In this document: positions 9,264 through 18,910 of the stretch, in pieces | Numbering within the stretch: the stretch's first letter is position 1 | How the letters are laid out: each line of letters opens with the position of its first letter | Assembly (NCBI RefSeq): GCF_040750395.1 | Contig: NZ_JBFLVD010000011.1 | Span: 313,400-377,399 of the forward strand | From: Scandinavium sp002470465 | Lineage (GTDB): Bacteria > Pseudomonadota > Gammaproteobacteria > Enterobacterales > Enterobacteriaceae | DNA length: 64,000 bases | Direction: 5' to 3' | Notes under the pieces: model-generated | What the model was told of the DNA's origin: nothing | The model's input: only the letters and a program-made list of their open reading frames with translations | Database searches by the model: none | Program-made: the position numbers and the translations under genes

Positions 9264-9803
9264 GTGAATAAATCAATGTTAGCGGGTATAGGGATTGGCG
9301 TAGCTGCTGCGCTGGGTGTGGCAGCGGTGGCCAGTCTGAACGTATTAGATCGTGGCCCGCAGTATGCACAAGTTATTTCCGCCACCCCGATTAAAGAGAC
9401 CGTCAAAACACCTCGTCAGGAGTGCCGTAACGTCTCCGTAACGCACCGTCGTCCGGTGCAGGATGAAAACCGTATCGCCGGTTCAGTGCTGGGTGCGGTA
9501 GCCGGTGGGGTGATAGGCCATCAGTTTGGCGGCGGGCGTGGTAAGGACGTCGCGACCATTGCCGGTGCGCTGGGTGGCGGTTACGCAGGTAACCAGATCC
9601 AGGGCTCTATGCAGGATAGCGACACCTACACCACCACGCAGCAGCGCTGTAAAACGGTGTACGACAAGTCGGATAAAATGCTGGGTTACGATGTAACCTA
9701 CAAAATTGGCGATCAGCAGGGGAAAATCCGTATGGATAAGGACCCGGGCACCCAGATCCCACTCGACAGCAATGGTCAGCTTGTTCTGAATAACAAAGCG
9801 TAA
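9264..9803 (+). CDS. ycfJ: Glycine-zipper 2TM domain protein YcfJ
   Basis: A 179-residue envelope protein equal in length to E. coli YcfJ. An N-terminal hydrophobic segment (about 5-25, rich in Gly/Ala) is followed by a glycine-zipper region around GSVLGAVAGGVIGHQFGGG and GALGGGYAGNQ, the Rick_17kDa/OmpA-linker type. AAAGGAGGAACTCCC gives a strong ribosome site for the ATG. Precise function is unknown; E. coli work connects it with biofilm and stress phenotypes together with bhsA. Confidence 0.9.
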   Translation: MNKSMLAGIGIGVAAALGVAAVASLNVLDRGPQYAQVISATPIKETVKTPRQECRNVSVTHRRPVQDENRIAGSVLGAVAGGVIGHQFGGGRGKDVATIAGALGGGYAGNQIQGSMQDSDTYTTTQQRCKTVYDKSDKMLGYDVTYKIGDQQGKIRMDKDPGTQIPLDSNGQLVLNNKA

Positions 9804-9829
9804 AAAAGCATTGCCCTTACGTGTTAATT

Positions 9830-9864
9830 GGCCCCTCATTCGCTCAGGCTGAGGGGCCTTTTTT
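9830..9864. terminator. Terminator between ycfJ and comR
   Basis: GGCCCCTCA / TGAGGGGCC stem followed by TTTTT. It sits between convergent genes and mainly serves ycfJ. Confidence 0.88.
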
Positions 9865-9875
9865 ATGGCGCGGGA

Positions 9876-10511
9876 TCAGACTTTGAGTATCTGCGGCCAC
9901 AGACGAAGCGTGGTGTTGGTGATTTGCATCAGCGTCTCAAAGCTTGCGCCTTCGCGGGCGCTGATCGACATTCCTTGCAGGATACAGCTCAGAAATTGTG
10001 CCAGCTCATCAGTACTTTTACCCGCCGGAATTTCGCCCTTAGCCTGGCGCTGGTGCAAAAATTGTCTCAGCGTCTTTTCCTGCATGGCATGACGTGACTT
10101 GATCGTATGGGCGATCTCTTTCGACGAAGCCGCAAGAGTGGCGGAGGTGTTGATCATAAAACATCCCGCCGGGGTATCTTTGCTGGTAAAGCAGGTCGCG
10201 ACGGCGGTGAAATAGTCACGCAGCGCGGTTTCGACCGACTTCTCTTCGCAAAACAGCTGCGCTTCGTGCTTATCTGCAAAGCGAGAAATGTACCTGTCCA
10301 GTACGGCCCGGAACAGGCCTTCTTTATTTACAAACTCTGCATACAGCGTGGGGGCTTTTGCCCCGGTGGCTTCGACTAAATCCGCGAGGGATGTTGCCTC
10401 ATACCCATGCTGCCAGAAGAGCGTCATGGCCTTATCAAGCGCCACTTCCCTGTCGAACACTTTTGGTCGGCCACGGCTTTTTTTTGTGCAACTTGCAACG
10501 TCAGTTGTCAT
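9876..10511 (-). CDS. comR: TetR-family copper-responsive regulator ComR
   Basis: TetR repressor of 211 residues; E. coli ComR (YcfQ) represses the divergent bhsA/comC gene until copper relieves it. The DNA-binding helix-turn-helix is SLADLVEATGAKAPTLYAEF, after the conserved GRPKVFDR segment. A longer frame begins at 10592, but the start at 10511 (MTTDVASC) matches the E. coli N-terminus and is preferred. It stands back to back with bhsA across a 245-bp regulatory region. Confidence 0.92.
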   Translation of the reverse strand: MTTDVASCTKKSRGRPKVFDREVALDKAMTLFWQHGYEATSLADLVEATGAKAPTLYAEFVNKEGLFRAVLDRYISRFADKHEAQLFCEEKSVETALRDYFTAVATCFTSKDTPAGCFMINTSATLAASSKEIAHTIKSRHAMQEKTLRQFLHQRQAKGEIPAGKSTDELAQFLSCILQGMSISAREGASFETLMQITNTTLRLWPQILKV

Positions 10512-10668
10512 GGTGCCGCTGGTCCTCTGTGGTTGTGTTAAGCCTCCATTATAAAAACAAACTCCGGGCATAACCAGCGGCCTGTTGCACAAAATAAAAT
10601 AATCCTATTGATATGAAAAATAAGGCATTATTAATTTATATAGTAATCGTTATGAAAATAATTTGACG

Positions 10669-10684
10669 TGTGACCTGGATCACA
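10669..10684. promoter_or_regulatory. CRP site between comR and bhsA
   Basis: TGTGA-CCTGGA-TCACA is a perfect CRP-cAMP half-site pair, about 75 bp before the bhsA start. This suggests catabolite control of bhsA, of comR, or of both. Confidence 0.75.
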
Positions 10685-10756
10685 TTATGATTTCTGTATC
10701 GATCGTTAAGTTAATAATAACGACCAGCCAAAATTCATCTGCATAGGTATAAGAAT

Positions 10757-11014
10757 ATGAAAAGCATCAAAACCCTGGCCATCGCAGCCGTACTGAGTTC
10801 TCTGTCGTTCGCAAGCTTTGCTGCTGTAGAAGTGCAGTCCACCCCTGTAGACCAGCATAAAGTGGGTGTGATTTCTGCTGATGCGGGCACCAATCTGGGC
10901 TCTCTGGAAGACCAGCTGGCGCAAAAAGCGGATGCAATGGGTGCCAAATCCTACCGTATTACCTCTGTTACCGGCCCGAACACCCTGCACGGGACGGCGG
11001 TAATTTATAAATAA
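10757..11014 (+). CDS. bhsA: Multiple-stress outer-membrane protein BhsA
   Basis: DUF1471 (YdgH/BhsA/McbA) protein of 85 residues, the E. coli length. The signal peptide ends after ASFA (residue 22). The mature domain carries the family pattern VDQHKVGVISADAG...LEDQLAQKADAMGA. In E. coli it lowers copper permeability and affects biofilm formation under stress. It is divergent from comR, its known regulator. Confidence 0.95.
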   Translation: MKSIKTLAIAAVLSSLSFASFAAVEVQSTPVDQHKVGVISADAGTNLGSLEDQLAQKADAMGAKSYRITSVTGPNTLHGTAVIYK

Positions 11015-11062
11015 GGTTCGCCTTATTTTAAAACCCTCGGCAATGCCACTGCCTTAAAAGAG

Positions 11063-11092
11063 CACCGCGACATAAGTCGCGGTGTTTTTTTT
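11063..11092 (+). terminator. Terminator of bhsA
   Basis: CACCGCGAC/GTCGCGGTG stem followed by eight T residues. The tract touches the stop codon of convergent ldtC. Confidence 0.9.
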
Positions 11093-12056
11093 ACATATTT
11101 TGCAGCGGAGATTCGCCGTGTCGGGTGACATCCACCGGCATCCCGGATCGCACCTCCATCACATGATCCATCACCTGAGCGTCTGTCTGTGGCGCATTCC
11201 TGAACGTTGTCAACGCGGCGTTGAGTGAAATCGGTAATACCTGCGGGTCGTCATCGATATGCTTCGATAAAGGCTGATGTACCTCCACAAGATGCACGCC
11301 GCCCGGCTCAACGGAGGCCTTAATCGGTGTATTAAGGATGTTCACTTTAGTGCCCGGCGTGACTTGTTTAAACAGCGTTTCGATATCGCCATCGCGCAGG
11401 CGAATACAGCCGGAGCTCACTCGCATGCCGATACCAAAGTCCGCATTAGTGCCGTGCAGCAGGTAAACGCCGCCAAAAGCGGCCAGTCGAATCGCATGAT
11501 GCCCCATCGGGTTATCCGGCCCTGCGGGCACAACCGCAGGTAAATCAATACCGTTAGCCTTATAGCGCGCCCGAATGTTGGCCGTTGGCGTCCAGGTCGG
11601 GTTGGCGCGTTTATCGGATACCGTGGTAACCATGGTTGGCGTAAGCGTATCACCGCCCAGTTGGCCGATGCCAATAGGGTAGACCGTCACGCTATTGGTG
11701 CCCGGCTTGTAGTAGTAAAGGCGCAGTTCGGCAAGGTTAATGACGATGCCTTCGCGCGGTGCATCTGGCAGCAGAGTTTGCAGCGGAATGGTCAGCACGC
11801 TGCCCGGTCGTGGTACGTAAGGATCGACACCCGGATTCGCCTGAAGCAGCGCAAGGAAGCCAACATTGTATTTTTTGGCAATAGCCTCAAGTGAACCGCC
11901 ATTATTTTCAACGACGTGAACCCGATTCTCGCCCACCAGACGGCTGCCGGGTGGGGGGAGAGGCCAGGTATTGGCTTGCGCAGGCTGCGCCGCGATAGCG
12001 GTCATGAAGACAGCGAACAGGGCAAGCGAGCGCAGAAAACGCGATTGAATCATCAT
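11091..12056 (-). CDS. ldtC: L,D-transpeptidase LdtC (YcfS)
   Basis: Periplasmic enzyme that attaches Braun lipoprotein to peptidoglycan. The 321 residues match E. coli LdtC (320). The start at 12056 (MMIQSRF) gives a clean signal peptide ending near AQA|NTW; an upstream ATG adds 14 residues without support. A LysM domain at about 45-90 is followed by the YkuD catalytic domain with HGTNADFGIGMRVSSGCIRL, containing the catalytic His and Cys. It lies downstream of mfd on the same strand. Confidence 0.95.
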   Translation of the reverse strand: MMIQSRFLRSLALFAVFMTAIAAQPAQANTWPLPPPGSRLVGENRVHVVENNGGSLEAIAKKYNVGFLALLQANPGVDPYVPRPGSVLTIPLQTLLPDAPREGIVINLAELRLYYYKPGTNSVTVYPIGIGQLGGDTLTPTMVTTVSDKRANPTWTPTANIRARYKANGIDLPAVVPAGPDNPMGHHAIRLAAFGGVYLLHGTNADFGIGMRVSSGCIRLRDGDIETLFKQVTPGTKVNILNTPIKASVEPGGVHLVEVHQPLSKHIDDDPQVLPISLNAALTTFRNAPQTDAQVMDHVMEVRSGMPVDVTRHGESPLQNM

Positions 12057-12196
12057 CACAGCACTTCCATAACGGCGATTGAGCAGGAAAACGCTCATTA
12101 TGGTGTCAGTCCGTGTCTTGATGTTTCAGTGCTTTGCAAAGAGTGTGTAAATTCAGGGGAGAAACCCGGCGACGAGCGCCGCCGGGTGAGAGAAGA

Positions 12197-15100
12197 TTAT
12201 GCGATGGCGTTCTCTTCCAGCTGCTGCATGAAGTTGCGCACCCAGTCCATGCGGTTTTTACGCTCGGTCAGATCCTGGAAGAACTTCAGGCGCGTTGGCC
12301 CGTCCAGGCGATAGTGCTGCGGCTGCTTTTGCAACAGTCCGATAAGCCAGGCCGGATTGACGTGGTTTTTCTCGTTGAACTCCACCACGCCGCCTTTTTC
12401 GTTGCCTTCCAGTTTGCGGATCCCAAGCTTCTGCGCCTGCTGGCGGAGTCGGGCGATATCCAGCAGGTTGCGGGCCGCATCCGGTAGCAGGCCGAAGCGG
12501 TCGATCAGCTCCACTTTCAGCTCATCCAGCGCCGCTTCGCCTTTGGCGCTGGCGATGCGTTTGTAGAACGACAGACGAGTGTTGACGTCGGGGATGAAAT
12601 CATCCGGCAGCAACGATGACATCCGCAGCTCGACTTCCGTCTGCTGGCTGGTCAGATCCTCCAGCGACGGCTCGCGCCCGGCTTTCAGCGCGTCGACGGC
12701 GTTTTCCAGCAGCTCCATATACAGCGAGAAGCCAATAGTTTCCATTGAACCGCTCTGATCTTCGCCCAGCAGCTCGCCTGCACCGCGAATCTCCAGATCG
12801 TGCGTTGCCAGCGCAAAGCCCGCGCCCAGATCTTCGAGCGACGCAATGGCTTCCAGACGCTTCTGCGCGTCGGTGGTCATCGCTTTCGGATGCGGTGTCA
12901 GCAGCCAGGCATAGGCCTGATGATGTGAACGCCCGACGCGCCCGCGAAGCTGATGAAGCTGCGCCAGACCGAAGTGGTCGGCCCGTTCGATAATAATGGT
13001 GTTGGCGGTTGGAATGTCGATCCCGGTCTCGATAATGGTGGTACACACCAGCACGTTGAAACGCTGGTGGTGGAAGTCATTCATTACCCTTTCCAGTTCG
13101 CGCTCGCGCATCTGGCCGTGTCCGATAGCAATCCGCGCTTCCGGCACCAGCTCCGCCAGCCTGTCCGCCGCCTTCTGAATGTTTTCTACGTCGTTGTAGA
13201 GATAGTAAACCTGCCCGCCGCGCAGCACTTCACGCAGGATGGCCTCGCGCACGACTAAATTGTCGTACTCGCGAACGAAGGTTTTCACCGCCAGCCGTCG
13301 CGCAGGCGGCGTGGCAATAATCGACAGGTCACGCATGCCGCTCATTGCCATGTTCAGCGTGCGCGGGATCGGCGTGGCGGTCAGGGTCAGAATATCGACG
13401 TCGGCGCGCATCGCTTTAATGCGCTCCTTGTGACGCACGCCAAAGCGGTGCTCTTCATCGACAATCAGCAGGCCGAGATCTTTCCACTTCACGTCGCTTT
13501 GCAGCAGCTTATGGGTACCAATCAGAATGTCGATTTTGCCCTCACTGGCTGCTTCCAGTATCTGCGTTTGCTCTTTGGCGCTGCGGAAACGAGAGAGCAT
13601 TTCGATACGCACCGGCCAGTTGGCGAAACGGTCGCGGAAGTTATCGAAGTGCTGTTGTGCCAACAGCGTTGTTGGCACCAGTACGGCGACCTGTTTATTG
13701 TTCTCAACCGCCAGGAACGCAGCCCGCATCGCAACTTCCGTTTTCCCGAAGCCCACGTCGCCGCATACCAGCCTGTCCATCGCCAGCGGCTGACACATAT
13801 CGCTCAGCACGGCGTTGATGGCCTGGGCCTGGTCCGGGGTGGTTTCGAACGGGAAGCTGTCGCAGAACAGCTGGTATTGTTCGCGATCGTGCTTAAAGGC
13901 AAAGCCTGATTTCGCGGCACGTTGGGCATAAATGTCGAGCAATTCGGCAGCTACGTCGCGCACTTTCTCCGCGGCTTTCTGCCGCGCACGCGCCCAGGCG
14001 TCGCCGCCCAGCTTATGCAAAGGAGCATTATCCTCTGCACCGCCCGCATAGCGACTAATCAGGTGCAGCGACGAGACCGGCACATAGAGTTTGGCGTCGT
14101 TGGCATAAATGAGCATCAGGTACTCAGCGGTGATGCCACCGGCTTCCAGCGTCGTCATCCCGGCGTAGCGGCCTACGCCGTGTTCCAGATGCACCACTGG
14201 CTGGCCCTCATGTAGCTCCGCCAGGTTGCGGATCAGCGTGTCCGGGTTAATGGTGCGCCGGGAATCCTGGCGACGACGCGCCACGCGTTCACCCAGCAGA
14301 TCGCTTTCGCAGATCAGCGCCCGGTTGCGCAGCGTGTCGATATAGCCATGCTCGGCAGAGCCAATCATCAGATAGCGGCCCGCACCCTCGCACTCATCGA
14401 GGCGCTGGATGCGTTTTGGCGAAAGCTTAATGCGTGAGAGCAGCTCGCCTAACGCTTCGCGACGACCTTCGCTTTCCACCGAGAAAATGACCGGCCCGTC
14501 GAAGGCCTCCAGGAAGCGACGCAGGTTATCAAGCGGCGCTTTCTGCTGCGCTTGTACTGCCAGATCCGGCAGCGTCTGATAACCGAGATTGACGTTGGCG
14601 GCTTTATCGGCCAGCTGTTCGGTTTTGAGCTGCACGCGCGGCCATTTTTTCAGCTCGCTGAACAGTTCGTCAGTGCGCAGCCAGAGCGTTTCCGGCGGCA
14701 GTAATGGACGCATCGGATCCACGCCGCGATTTTCAAAGCGGGCATGCGTATCGGCCTCAAAACGCTTCGCGCTGGCTTCCGGATCGCCGGTATTCACCAG
14801 CAGCGTATTGGCCGGAAAATAGCTGAACAGCGTCGTGAGAGGCTCGCTGAAGAACAGCGGCTGCCAGTATTCGATCCCGGCGGGGAGGGTGCCTTTGCTT
14901 ACCTGCTGATAGATATGTTCGGCGTCTCGCTTAACGTCGAATTTATCGCGCCACTGGCTGCGGAACAGCTCAATGGCGTTTTTGTCGGTCGGAAATTCGT
15001 GCGCGGGCAGCAGGTTGATAGCCTCGACTTCCTCCAGCGTACGCTGGGTATCGGCATCAAACAGGCGCAGGCTGTCGATTTCATCATCGAAAAAGTCGAG

Positions 15101-15646
15101 GCGGTAAGGACGGTCGCTGCCCATCGGGAACAGATCCAGCAGCGCGCCGCGGGTGGCATATTCACCGTGCTCCATGACCTGATCGACGTGGCGATACCCG
15201 GCGCTGTCAAGCTGAGCCCGCAGCGCATCACGCGACAGACGCTGGCCTTTTTTCATCACTAACGCGTGACCGTGCAGATAGCTATGCGGGCACACGCGCT
15301 GCATCAGCGTATTCACCGGCACAATCAGCACGCCACGCTGCATGGTCGGCAACTGATACAGCGTAGACAGGCGCGAGGAGATGATTTCCTGATGCGGCGA
15401 GAAGCTGTCATACGGCAGCGTTTCCCAGTCGGCGAGGTTAATGACCAGTTCATCGGTGAACTGACTGATTTCATCTTGCAGACGCAGGGCGTTTTGCATG
15501 TCCGGGGCAATAAGCGCCACCGGGCCGGAATGACGTTCAGCAATCTGCGCCACTTCCGTTGCGCAGGCGGCGCCGGTTAACTCTCCCAGCAGACGTTGTT
15601 CGCCCGCTTTAACGGGCAGGGCGTATCGTTGTTGTGCTTCAGGCAT
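12197..15646 (-). CDS. mfd: Transcription-repair coupling factor
   Basis: DNA translocase that removes RNA polymerase stalled at lesions and recruits UvrA. The 1149 residues compare with 1148 in E. coli. In order: an N-terminal UvrB-like region, the RNA-polymerase interaction domain (around 480-550), superfamily 2 helicase motors with Walker A GDVGFGKTE and the DEEH box VDEEHRFG, the TRG motif region (GRVGRSHHQAYAWLL), and the C-terminal D7 domain. The ATG lies 115 bases below the ycfT stop. No defect is seen. Confidence 0.98.
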   Translation of the reverse strand: MPEAQQRYALPVKAGEQRLLGELTGAACATEVAQIAERHSGPVALIAPDMQNALRLQDEISQFTDELVINLADWETLPYDSFSPHQEIISSRLSTLYQLPTMQRGVLIVPVNTLMQRVCPHSYLHGHALVMKKGQRLSRDALRAQLDSAGYRHVDQVMEHGEYATRGALLDLFPMGSDRPYRLDFFDDEIDSLRLFDADTQRTLEEVEAINLLPAHEFPTDKNAIELFRSQWRDKFDVKRDAEHIYQQVSKGTLPAGIEYWQPLFFSEPLTTLFSYFPANTLLVNTGDPEASAKRFEADTHARFENRGVDPMRPLLPPETLWLRTDELFSELKKWPRVQLKTEQLADKAANVNLGYQTLPDLAVQAQQKAPLDNLRRFLEAFDGPVIFSVESEGRREALGELLSRIKLSPKRIQRLDECEGAGRYLMIGSAEHGYIDTLRNRALICESDLLGERVARRRQDSRRTINPDTLIRNLAELHEGQPVVHLEHGVGRYAGMTTLEAGGITAEYLMLIYANDAKLYVPVSSLHLISRYAGGAEDNAPLHKLGGDAWARARQKAAEKVRDVAAELLDIYAQRAAKSGFAFKHDREQYQLFCDSFPFETTPDQAQAINAVLSDMCQPLAMDRLVCGDVGFGKTEVAMRAAFLAVENNKQVAVLVPTTLLAQQHFDNFRDRFANWPVRIEMLSRFRSAKEQTQILEAASEGKIDILIGTHKLLQSDVKWKDLGLLIVDEEHRFGVRHKERIKAMRADVDILTLTATPIPRTLNMAMSGMRDLSIIATPPARRLAVKTFVREYDNLVVREAILREVLRGGQVYYLYNDVENIQKAADRLAELVPEARIAIGHGQMRERELERVMNDFHHQRFNVLVCTTIIETGIDIPTANTIIIERADHFGLAQLHQLRGRVGRSHHQAYAWLLTPHPKAMTTDAQKRLEAIASLEDLGAGFALATHDLEIRGAGELLGEDQSGSMETIGFSLYMELLENAVDALKAGREPSLEDLTSQQTEVELRMSSLLPDDFIPDVNTRLSFYKRIASAKGEAALDELKVELIDRFGLLPDAARNLLDIARLRQQAQKLGIRKLEGNEKGGVVEFNEKNHVNPAWLIGLLQKQPQHYRLDGPTRLKFFQDLTERKNRMDWVRNFMQQLEENAIA

Positions 15647-15760
15647 AGATAATGTCGGGGTCCCGTAAAGGTTTACCCCTGATTATGGGGGCAAACCGCC
15701 GCTCTTCAATGAAGGTTATTATCCTCGATCGACCGACATTAGCAAATGAGCCCTCGAGCG

Positions 15761-16822
15761 CTACCGGTTCAGCGCAACCGTCGGGGGAGAAAAGAGAATA
15801 TCACCCGCCACTCGCTGAGAGAGTCGACGGGCGAGCATTCCGGTCGCGACGCACAGCAGCAGGCTCAGGAACGGATAAAACAGCAGAATGCTCAACTCAA
15901 CCGACGGCGAGCGGGGTTGTGCGCTGAGCCAGCCGAGCAGCAGCAGGCTGAAAATTTCCACCAGAATGCGGTGAGTGGTGTAAATCGCGATGGTGTTTGA
16001 GCCGACAACGTTCAGCAGCGAATTTTCCGACGGCGGGAAGCGCCGTCCGACCGCATAAAATACCTTCATAATGATGAAAATCGACAACAGCGAAAGCAGC
16101 AATGGCGTGCGCATAAACCACAGGACCACGGCGGCAAACGCAAAGATCCCCAGCGGCAGCCAGCGGCGGCGAATATCAAACGTTTTCATCCACGTCATCA
16201 GCGGCGTGCCGAACCAGGCGCCCAGCGCATAATAAATAACGTTACGCAGCACGCTGTTCATGCCCCACCACGGCGTTGGCAGGAAATTGATGACGACGCT
16301 GAGCAGGGCCAGCCCGGCGAGCATGGGTATTTTTGCACGTGAAGTCAGCTTGCAGAATACGAAGTAGGCGATCAGCGCATACAGATACCAGAGGCTGGTA
16401 CTGGCGGTGAGCATTGCCTGTACAAATTCTCCGGGGCTGCCCGCGTAGGCCGCGTTTGCGCTGCTACTGACATCCCGCTCCGGTGCGAGCCAATGGGTAA
16501 TGTGGCTTAACGCCTGCCATTGGATAAAGCCCCACAGCGCCAGTACCCACAGAATGTTGCCGACGCGCTTGCCTAAGCTGTCACGCCAGGAGACGCCGTC
16601 GATGTAGCGCTGAATCAGAAATCCGGAGATAAAAAAGAAGACCGGCATTCGAAAAGGGGCAAGGTAAAGATTGAAGTAGACCCAGCACTTTGCCAGCGTT
16701 TCCGACCACGGGTGTTGCCAGGCGTGAAGGTGTGGATAAAAGGTGATCACCGAGTGGTAAAACACCACAAGGCAGATACATAGCCCCTTGATTTGATTGA
16801 TCCATAGTGCTTTTTCTTTCAT
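15761..16822 (-). CDS. ycfT: Acyltransferase-3 family inner-membrane protein YcfT
   Basis: Polytopic membrane protein of 353 residues (E. coli YcfT 357) with about ten hydrophobic segments and the acyltransferase-3 N-terminal pattern LWINQIKGLCICLVVFYHS, in which the family His is present. Substrate unknown. The frame stays open to 16936, but the ATG at 16822 (MKEKALW) matches E. coli and follows a plausible ribosome site. It is divergent from lolC. Confidence 0.9.
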   Translation of the reverse strand: MKEKALWINQIKGLCICLVVFYHSVITFYPHLHAWQHPWSETLAKCWVYFNLYLAPFRMPVFFFISGFLIQRYIDGVSWRDSLGKRVGNILWVLALWGFIQWQALSHITHWLAPERDVSSSANAAYAGSPGEFVQAMLTASTSLWYLYALIAYFVFCKLTSRAKIPMLAGLALLSVVINFLPTPWWGMNSVLRNVIYYALGAWFGTPLMTWMKTFDIRRRWLPLGIFAFAAVVLWFMRTPLLLSLLSIFIIMKVFYAVGRRFPPSENSLLNVVGSNTIAIYTTHRILVEIFSLLLLGWLSAQPRSPSVELSILLFYPFLSLLLCVATGMLARRLSQRVAGDILFSPPTVALNR

Positions 16823-17015
16823 AACGGTCCGGGTTCCTGATTGCCATAAACAGGGGACCATCCTAAGAAGTTCATCGCAGGTGTAACGGGTAACATTCTG
16901 TATTTCATTCATTTTCAGATAAAGGTCAGGCTGCACGGATCCGCGTTCTGCCGTTTACGCTCTGGTCTTTCGCTTATATACTCGTGCGATTGCCAACCGC
17001 AACCAGACGGAATAC

Positions 17016-18215
17016 ATGTACCAACCTGTCGCACTATTTATTGGCCTGCGTTATATGCGTGGGCGCGCAGCGGACCGCTTCGGTCGCTTTGTTTCCTGGC
17101 TGTCGACTATCGGCATTACCCTTGGGGTGATGGCGCTGGTGACCGTGCTTTCGGTCATGAACGGGTTTGAACGCGAGCTGCAAAACAACATTCTCGGGCT
17201 GATGCCGCAGGCGGTGCTCAGCGCGCAGCAGGGATCGCTCGATCCGCAGAAAATCCCCGAAAATGACGCGAAATTGCAGGGTGTGACGCGCGTTGCGCCG
17301 TTGACGACGGGTGACGTGGTGATTCAGAGCCCGCGCAGCGTTGCGGTCGGCGTGATGCTGGGCATTGACCCGGCGCAAAACGATCCGCTGACGCCATATC
17401 TCGTTAACGTCAAACAGACCGCGCTGGAAACCGGCCAGTACAACGTCATTCTCGGCGAGCAGCTTGCCGGGCAGCTGGGCGTTAAGCGCGGCGATCAAAT
17501 CCGCATTATGGTGCCGTCGGCAAGCCAGTTCACGCCGATGGGCCGCGTGCCAAGCCAGCGCCTGTTTAACGTGATCGGCACCTTTGCCGCTAACAGCGAA
17601 GTCGACGGTTACCAGATGCTGGTCAATATTCAGGACGGTTCACGCCTGATGCGCTACCCGCTCGGCAATATTACCGGCTGGCGTCTGTGGCTCGATAAGC
17701 CGCTGGAAGTGGACACGCTCAGCGCGCAAAAGTTACCTGAAGGTACCAAATGGCAGGACTGGCGCGAGCGTAAAGGCGAGCTGTTCCAGGCCGTGCGCAT
17801 GGAAAAAAACATGATGGGCCTGCTGTTGAGCCTGATCGTAGCCGTGGCCGCCTTTAACATTATTACCTCGCTCGGCCTGATGGTGATGGAGAAGCAGGGC
17901 GAAGTCGCCATTCTGCAAACCCAGGGCCTGACGCCGCGCCAGATTATGGCGGTGTTTATGGTGCAGGGCGCCAGCGCAGGCGTGATTGGCGCGCTGCTCG
18001 GCGCGCTGCTCGGCCTGCTGCTGGCAAGCCAGCTCAACAATTTAATGCCGATTATCGGCGCGTTCGTTGATGGCGGTGCGCTGCCGGTGGCGATTGAACC
18101 CGTCCAGGTGATCGTCATTGCGCTGGTGGCGATGCTGCTGGCGCTGCTTTCTACGCTTTATCCTTCCTGGCGCGCTGCCGCCACCCAACCCGCTGAGGCT
18201 TTACGTTATGAATAA
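17016..18215 (+). CDS. lolC: Lipoprotein-releasing system permease LolC
   Basis: Inner-membrane subunit of LolCDE, which extracts outer-membrane lipoproteins and hands them to LolA. The 399 residues equal E. coli LolC. The MacB-like topology is evident: one N-terminal helix (about 25-48), a large periplasmic domain that binds LolA, then three C-terminal helices (about 265-385). The stop overlaps the lolD start by eight bases, showing translational coupling. Confidence 0.97.
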   Translation: MYQPVALFIGLRYMRGRAADRFGRFVSWLSTIGITLGVMALVTVLSVMNGFERELQNNILGLMPQAVLSAQQGSLDPQKIPENDAKLQGVTRVAPLTTGDVVIQSPRSVAVGVMLGIDPAQNDPLTPYLVNVKQTALETGQYNVILGEQLAGQLGVKRGDQIRIMVPSASQFTPMGRVPSQRLFNVIGTFAANSEVDGYQMLVNIQDGSRLMRYPLGNITGWRLWLDKPLEVDTLSAQKLPEGTKWQDWRERKGELFQAVRMEKNMMGLLLSLIVAVAAFNIITSLGLMVMEKQGEVAILQTQGLTPRQIMAVFMVQGASAGVIGALLGALLGLLLASQLNNLMPIIGAFVDGGALPVAIEPVQVIVIALVAMLLALLSTLYPSWRAAATQPAEALRYE

Positions 18216-18909
18216 GATCCTGTTGCAATGCGACAACCTGTGCAAACGCTATCAGGAAGGCACCGTGCAGACCGACGTGCTGCACAACGTCAGCTTCAGC
18301 ATCGGGGAAGGGGAAATGATGGCGATTGTCGGCAGCTCAGGCTCCGGTAAAAGTACGCTCCTGCACCTGCTCGGCGGGCTGGATACGCCAACGTCCGGCG
18401 ACGTGGTGTTCAGTGGTCAGCCGCTGTCGAAAATGTCGCTGGCGGCAAAGGCCGATCTGCGCAACCGCGAGCTGGGTTTTATCTATCAGTTCCACCATCT
18501 GTTACCGGATTTCACCGCCGAAGAGAACGTGGCGATGCCGCTGCTCATTGGTAAAAAGAAACCGGCTGAAATTCAGGAACGCGCCCGTGCAATGCTGGCG
18601 GCTGTGGGCCTCGATCATCGCCGCAGCCACCGCCCTTCCGAACTTTCCGGCGGTGAGCGTCAGCGCGTGGCGATTGCCCGTGCGCTGGTGAATAACCCGC
18701 GTCTGGTGATGGCGGATGAACCCACGGGCAACCTTGATGCCCGCAACGCCGACAGCATTTTCCAGCTGCTCGGTGAGCTGAACAAACAGCAGGGTACTGC
18801 GTTTCTGGTGGTCACCCACGATTTACAGCTGGCGAAGCGTATGAGCCGCCAACTGGAGATGCGTGACGGTCACCTGAACGCCGAACTGACCCTGATGGGA
18901 GCGGAGTAA
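18208..18909 (+). CDS. lolD: Lipoprotein-releasing system ATPase LolD
   Basis: Cytoplasmic ABC ATPase powering LolCDE, 233 residues as in E. coli. Walker A GSSGSGKST, the Q-loop region IYQFHHLLPDF, the ABC signature LSGGERQR, Walker B LVMADEPTGNLD and the switch His in VVTHD are all present. The start at 18208 (MNKILLQ) is chosen by homology; the frame is open upstream inside lolC. lolE begins one base after its stop. Confidence 0.98.
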   Translation: MNKILLQCDNLCKRYQEGTVQTDVLHNVSFSIGEGEMMAIVGSSGSGKSTLLHLLGGLDTPTSGDVVFSGQPLSKMSLAAKADLRNRELGFIYQFHHLLPDFTAEENVAMPLLIGKKKPAEIQERARAMLAAVGLDHRRSHRPSELSGGERQRVAIARALVNNPRLVMADEPTGNLDARNADSIFQLLGELNKQQGTAFLVVTHDLQLAKRMSRQLEMRDGHLNAELTLMGAE

Positions 18910-18910
18910 G